Source of the DNA: an uncultured Ruminococcus sp.
GTDB taxonomy: Bacteria; Bacillota; Clostridia; Oscillospirales; Acutalibacteraceae
Length of the DNA stretch: 42,432 nt
Direction of reading: 5' to 3'
NCBI GenBank assembly: GCA_902790475.1
Contig: CADASG010000018.1
Span: 1 to 42,432, forward strand
Position 1 is the stretch's first letter. Each line of letters starts with the position of its first letter. A program made the position numbers and the translations under genes. Positions 39,346 to 42,432 of this stretch are shown here, piece after piece. The notes beneath the pieces are model-generated. The model did no database searches. It was given only the letters and a program-made list of their open reading frames with translations, and was not told the origin of the DNA.

Positions 39346-39822
39346 TTACAGAATTTTCTCCATGCAGATTCTCTGAGGAACAAGTCCCATTGCCTCGTAA
39401 AATTTCATTGCGGACTGATTGCAGCACCACACATTCAGGGTGATATTATAAAATCCATGATTTTTTGCGTAAGCTGTTACATATTCATAAAGTGTTTTTC
39501 CTACGCTTTTTCCCCTCAACTCGCTGTCAACGCAGATATCATCAATATAGAGGGTTTTTATATCAGTTAACACGGAATCATCTGTAACCTGTTTATGAAT
39601 GCAAAAAGCGTGTCCCAAAGGGATATCTCTTTCATCCACGCAAACGAACACGGGAGTTCCTTCGTTTTGTAAAATATCCTTCAATTCTTCCCCACTGTAT
39701 TTTGTCGCGGGTCCCTTGAAAATATCCGGCCGTCCCAAATGATGCACCATATCGACCTGTACGAGTAAATCCAATATTCTCGGTATATCCTTTTCGGACG
39801 CTTTTCTAACCGTTAAGCTCAT
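39346..39822 (-). CDS. GNAT family N-acetyltransferase
   Basis: A 158-aa acetyltransferase. Met at 39822 is the start since AGGAGAAG precedes it and MSLTVRKASEKDIPRILDLL is a normal GNAT opening; a longer frame overlaps the lipoprotein gene. The CoA site is IDDICVDSELRGKSVGKTLYEYV, with NQSAMKFYEAMGL after it. The substrate is unknown. It lies 19 nt after the lipoprotein gene. Confidence 0.9.
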   Translation of the reverse strand: MSLTVRKASEKDIPRILDLLVQVDMVHHLGRPDIFKGPATKYSGEELKDILQNEGTPVFVCVDERDIPLGHAFCIHKQVTDDSVLTDIKTLYIDDICVDSELRGKSVGKTLYEYVTAYAKNHGFYNITLNVWCCNQSAMKFYEAMGLVPQRICMEKIL

Positions 39823-39841
39823 AAAACACTTCTCCTGTTTT

Positions 39842-40300
39842 TCAATTTGCGCCGAGCACTCCCTGAAACACCTCGGTTGTTGAAACAGCCTCTCCGTTTT
39901 GGTCGAGGGTAACAAGCTCCGCTTCATACTTTGTTTCGTCGGTTTTGAAACGAATGATATAATTCTCTTTTAGAATAATATCATTCGCTGAATAATAGGC
40001 TTTATCGTCGTCAATTATCCTGACGATGTATCGTCCTTCTTCAAAGTCATTGATACTTATCGTTTTCTTTTCTCCGGATTTAAGCTTAGAGATCGTTGCC
40101 GTTCCCCACAAAGAGGTTTTCAGATTTTCCTTAGTTTGAGGAAGGATCCAAATATCCGCTTTTTCTACATCGTTGATAAAGGTGACAGATATCGTTTTAT
40201 TCGACTCGCTTTTCAATTCCGATCCACCGTCCTTTTCTTTACAGGAACACAGCAAAAAACACATTGTGACAGATAGTAAAAGCAGTAATAATCTTTTCAT
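39842..40300 (-). CDS. Small predicted lipoprotein
   Basis: A 152-aa protein with signal LLLLLLSVTMCFLLCSC, a lipobox ending in Cys20. The mature part is rich in beta-type segments (TISVTFINDVEKADIWILP, RYIVRIIDDDKAYYSANDIIL); I recognise no family. It is the first gene of a four-gene operon with two GNATs and a DUF5684 protein. Confidence 0.7.
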   Translation of the reverse strand: MKRLLLLLLSVTMCFLLCSCKEKDGGSELKSESNKTISVTFINDVEKADIWILPQTKENLKTSLWGTATISKLKSGEKKTISINDFEEGRYIVRIIDDDKAYYSANDIILKENYIIRFKTDETKYEAELVTLDQNGEAVSTTEVFQGVLGAN

Positions 40301-40335
40301 ACCATTTCACCCATTATCCGTATTCACTAATAAAG

Positions 40336-40364
40336 ATTATAACAGATTATCATTCGGTTGTCCA
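40336..40364 (-). promoter_or_regulatory. Promoter of the lipoprotein-GNAT operon
   Basis: TGGACA (40359-40364), 17 nt, TATAAT (40336-40341) on the minus strand. Confidence 0.6.
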
Positions 40365-40468
40365 CATTATTCCTGCAACTGTTTGATAAAACTCTTTCAT
40401 AAAAACGATTTACGCAAGAGCTTTTTGGACGTTTAACAACAGAAAAGAATGATATTACAATATCTGTC

Positions 40469-40497
40469 TTGAAATTCGCGGAACACTGTAGTAGAAT
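40469..40497 (+). promoter_or_regulatory. Promoter of the BASS transporter gene
   Basis: TTGAAA (40469-40474), 17 nt, TAGAAT (40492-40497). Confidence 0.5.
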
Positions 40498-40521
40498 TAT
40501 AGCAAGAAAGGTTGTGAGAAA

Positions 40522-41466
40522 ATGAAAGTCATGGAAAAAATCGGCGAATTCTTCGGAAGATTTATGGCGCTTATCGTGCTCGCTGTTGCGGCGCTCGCGC
40601 TGTTTGTGCCTCAGTCCTCACTGTGGATCGACACTTCGTGGGTCAATTATCTGCTGATGGTCATCATGTTCGGCATGGGACTTACAATGAAACCAAAGGA
40701 CTTCGCTCTTGTTATTACCCGTCCTAAAGAAATAATAATCGGATGCGCGGCACAGTTTGTTATAATGCCGCTGCTTGCCTTTGAGCTCAGCGCCGTGTTT
40801 CATCTTGACCCTGCCCTGACGGCAGGAGTTGTACTTGTGGGAACCTGCCCCGGCGGAACATCAAGCAACGTCATTACGTATTTTTCAAAAGGAGACGTCG
40901 CGCTCTCTGTAGGCATGACCAGCGTCAACACACTGCTTGCACCTCTGCTCACCCCTGCTATTACATGGCTGCTACTCCAAAAAACCGTAGCTGTCGATGT
41001 GTGGACTATGTTTTGGAGTATCATAACTGTGATCCTGATTCCGATAGCGCTGGGATTCCTGATCAACAAGCTTTTTTCCGCATTCACACAAAAAATCATC
41101 TCTCTCCTTCCTGTGATTTCGACCATAGGTATCTGCATGATCGTAGCGACGGTAGTTTCGCACAACGCCGAAAAAATCTATACAAGCGGCGCTTTGGTTT
41201 TGATCGTAGTGATACTGCATAATCTTCTCGGATACGCGTGCGGATTCGGTATAGGCAAGCTTTTCCGCATGACTCCTGCAAAGACAAAGGCACTCTCAAT
41301 AGAAATCGGTATGCAAAACTCGGGACTTGCCACAAGTCTCGCAGGTTCCGCCTTCCCTAATCTTGCAATGGCAACCGTTCCCGGAGCAGTTTTCTCTGTA
41401 TGGCACAACATTTCCGGCGCTGTCTTAGCTGCTTTTTACCGCAAATGGACCAATACCGATCGTTGA
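40522..41466 (+). CDS. Bile acid:sodium symporter family transporter (BASS)
   Basis: A 314-aa membrane transporter with about nine or ten helices. Family signatures are FGMGLTMKPKDFALV, LVGTCPGGTSSNVITYFSKGDVALSV (sodium-site region) and EIGMQNSGLATSLA. Bacterial BASS proteins move bile salts, pantoate or other organic anions; the substrate cannot be read from sequence. The membrane protein gene follows 86 nt downstream. Confidence 0.9.
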   Translation: MKVMEKIGEFFGRFMALIVLAVAALALFVPQSSLWIDTSWVNYLLMVIMFGMGLTMKPKDFALVITRPKEIIIGCAAQFVIMPLLAFELSAVFHLDPALTAGVVLVGTCPGGTSSNVITYFSKGDVALSVGMTSVNTLLAPLLTPAITWLLLQKTVAVDVWTMFWSIITVILIPIALGFLINKLFSAFTQKIISLLPVISTIGICMIVATVVSHNAEKIYTSGALVLIVVILHNLLGYACGFGIGKLFRMTPAKTKALSIEIGMQNSGLATSLAGSAFPNLAMATVPGAVFSVWHNISGAVLAAFYRKWTNTDR

Positions 41467-41552
41467 TCTTACTTTAAATATCTGTGCGGTAAAACTGCAT
41501 AACCGTGCGAAGGTTGCCGAAAGACCTGCAAACGCTCAAAGGAAGTTTTGGT

Positions 41553-42368
41553 ATGAGTATTGAAATCAAAAAACTATTTAGTCAGCGAAATGACCGAACA
41601 ATGCTTATCATCGGTCTGCTTCCGGCTGTAATATTTCTGCTGAACAGCTTTATTTCATCGGATATTCTTTATGTATTTAACAGAATCTCCTTCCCTGTCG
41701 TCATTATTCTGATTGGTATTTTTTCAAGCAAATACCTGCAAGCAATTATTTGTGGGTCGATTGCTTTTGCTTTACAAAAGCTGGTGATACTGCTTGAACT
41801 GATGTTGAATAATTCTGAAATGAACTTACCGGATTTTTACTTTTTCTGCTCCGCGTTTACTTTGGGGACCTTCGCAATCAGAGGTATGGTCGCACTGTTT
41901 ATGAAAACGGGAAAGAAATATCAAACTCCTGCCCGTCATAATAAGAGCACGCGTGGTGATAAAAAATCCGCGAAAGCCTCACTTATTATCTTAAGCGCGG
42001 TCAATATAGCAACATTGCTTATCTCTCTTTTATTTTGGCATGGAGTACAAAGCGAGAGATCCGCTTATGCCCTTTTAATCCTTGCTTTCGCTGCTTTTTC
42101 AGCCTTCCCGATAGAACTGATGATCGTTATTCTGCCTAAAAGTCTGCGATTATCAATTATTCTTTCAGCGGTCTATTTGATACCGTTTTTGATCATTTAT
42201 TTCATTTTGCTTTTTGTATACACAATACTTCCAAGTCATTCGTTTTCAGACGGGGTATCACGCGGAGTTATTTGGATAGCGGTTTTTCTCGCTGCCGAAG
42301 CCGTCGGAGGACTCTTGATAAAAACAGTCTGCCAAACACGTCAATCTAATTCTGAAATAATTCTGTAA
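41553..42368 (+). CDS. Multi-pass membrane protein of unknown function
   Basis: A 271-aa protein with about seven hydrophobic segments and a basic loop near the middle (RHNKSTRGDKKSAK). Met at 41553 is the start since AAAGGAAG lies 8 nt upstream. I recognise no family. It may be co-transcribed with the BASS transporter. Confidence 0.7.
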   Translation: MSIEIKKLFSQRNDRTMLIIGLLPAVIFLLNSFISSDILYVFNRISFPVVIILIGIFSSKYLQAIICGSIAFALQKLVILLELMLNNSEMNLPDFYFFCSAFTLGTFAIRGMVALFMKTGKKYQTPARHNKSTRGDKKSAKASLIILSAVNIATLLISLLFWHGVQSERSAYALLILAFAAFSAFPIELMIVILPKSLRLSIILSAVYLIPFLIIYFILLFVYTILPSHSFSDGVSRGVIWIAVFLAAEAVGGLLIKTVCQTRQSNSEIIL

Positions 42369-42389
42369 TAGAAATTACAAAGAAGATAT

Positions 42390-42413
42390 GTTATCATATA
42401 GTAGGGTGATAAC
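42390..42413. promoter_or_regulatory. Inverted repeat before the last, partial gene
   Basis: GTTATCA and TGATAAC are 7-bp inverted copies 10 nt apart and include the ribosome binding region (GGGTGAT), a position typical for an operator of an autoregulated gene. Confidence 0.4.
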
Positions 42414-42432
42414 ATGGAAGTATTTGAAAGAT
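42414..42432 (+). CDS. Start of a gene cut by the window end
   Basis: ATG with GGGTGAT 4-9 nt upstream, followed by six codons (MEVFER) to the end. Too short to identify. Confidence 0.45.

Overview
The window reads as chromosomal DNA of a gut Clostridia species close to Ruminococcus (Oscillospiraceae). The pointers are a secreted protein with a C-terminal type I dockerin and two N-terminal modules resembling the X25 starch-binding type (as in amylosome proteins of Ruminococcus bromii), Clostridia-type families (DegV, YlmC/YmxH, GGGtGRT, C_GCAxxG_C_C, DUF5684), AAGGAGG-type ribosome binding sites, near-consensus SigA promoters, and several GTG/TTG starts. Genus is an inference from gene content only.

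Layout. 1-1.8 kb: ribosomal protein S2 and elongation factor Ts encoded as one continuous 539-aa reading frame (rpsB-tsf fusion). 1.9-4.9 kb: secreted cell-wall hydrolase with a WalR-like box upstream, YlmC/YmxH PRC-barrel protein, DegV, then an IscR/Rrf2 regulator. 5.0-6.7 kb: cysteine desulfurase and IscU-type scaffold, divergent from the Rrf2 gene. 6.7-8.3 kb: membrane-anchored HAMP/PP2C (RsbU/SpoIIE type) phosphatase. 8.5-11.4 kb: the large dockerin protein with ten 41-aa three-cysteine repeats. 11.8-12.2 kb: YbeY homologue that has lost two of its three zinc histidines. 12.8-16.3 kb: polysaccharide deacetylase with FN3-like domains, lipase-like hydrolase, LURP-one protein. 16.5-19.0 kb: histidine phosphatase, LeuB, PHP tyrosine phosphatase, divergent from an XRE regulator. 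19.9-21.5 kb: AbrB-like regulator translationally coupled to a membrane-anchored UGT-type glycosyltransferase. 21.8-25.6 kb: Cache lipoprotein, then a TPP-riboswitch-controlled thiamine-precursor ABC transporter (DUF77 protein, ThiX, ThiY, ThiZ types). 25.7-29.4 kb: GGGtGRT protein with its NifU-like partner, C_GCAxxG_C_C protein, and an HD-domain/DUF4298 fusion. 29.6-30.7 kb: LuxS and a four-helix membrane protein. 30.8-36.2 kb: three genes in tight array (TerB-N/TerB-C protein, DUF2791 ATPase, Lhr-like helicase), which match the composition of the Shango anti-phage system. 36.3-38.0 kb: geranylgeranyl-reductase-family flavoprotein and tRNA-Gln(TTG). 38.4-40.3 kb: four-gene operon (lipoprotein, two GNATs, DUF5684). 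40.5 kb to end: BASS-family transporter, membrane protein, and the first codons of another gene.

A 135-165 bp inverted-terminal-repeat element (MITE-like) occurs four times (12.65, 21.59, 37.51, 38.18 kb), always between genes; it exists in a short and a long form, and the fourth copy is inverted and damaged at one end. Fe-S themes recur (IscR/IscS/IscU; the NifU-like/GGGtGRT pair; a cysteine-motif protein).

The most distinctive items are the S2-EF-Ts fusion, the probable Shango locus next to tRNA-Gln and two MITE copies, the degenerate YbeY, and the dockerin protein with a dense TTGTATA-type palindrome cluster upstream. No database search was possible; family names rest on motif recognition.
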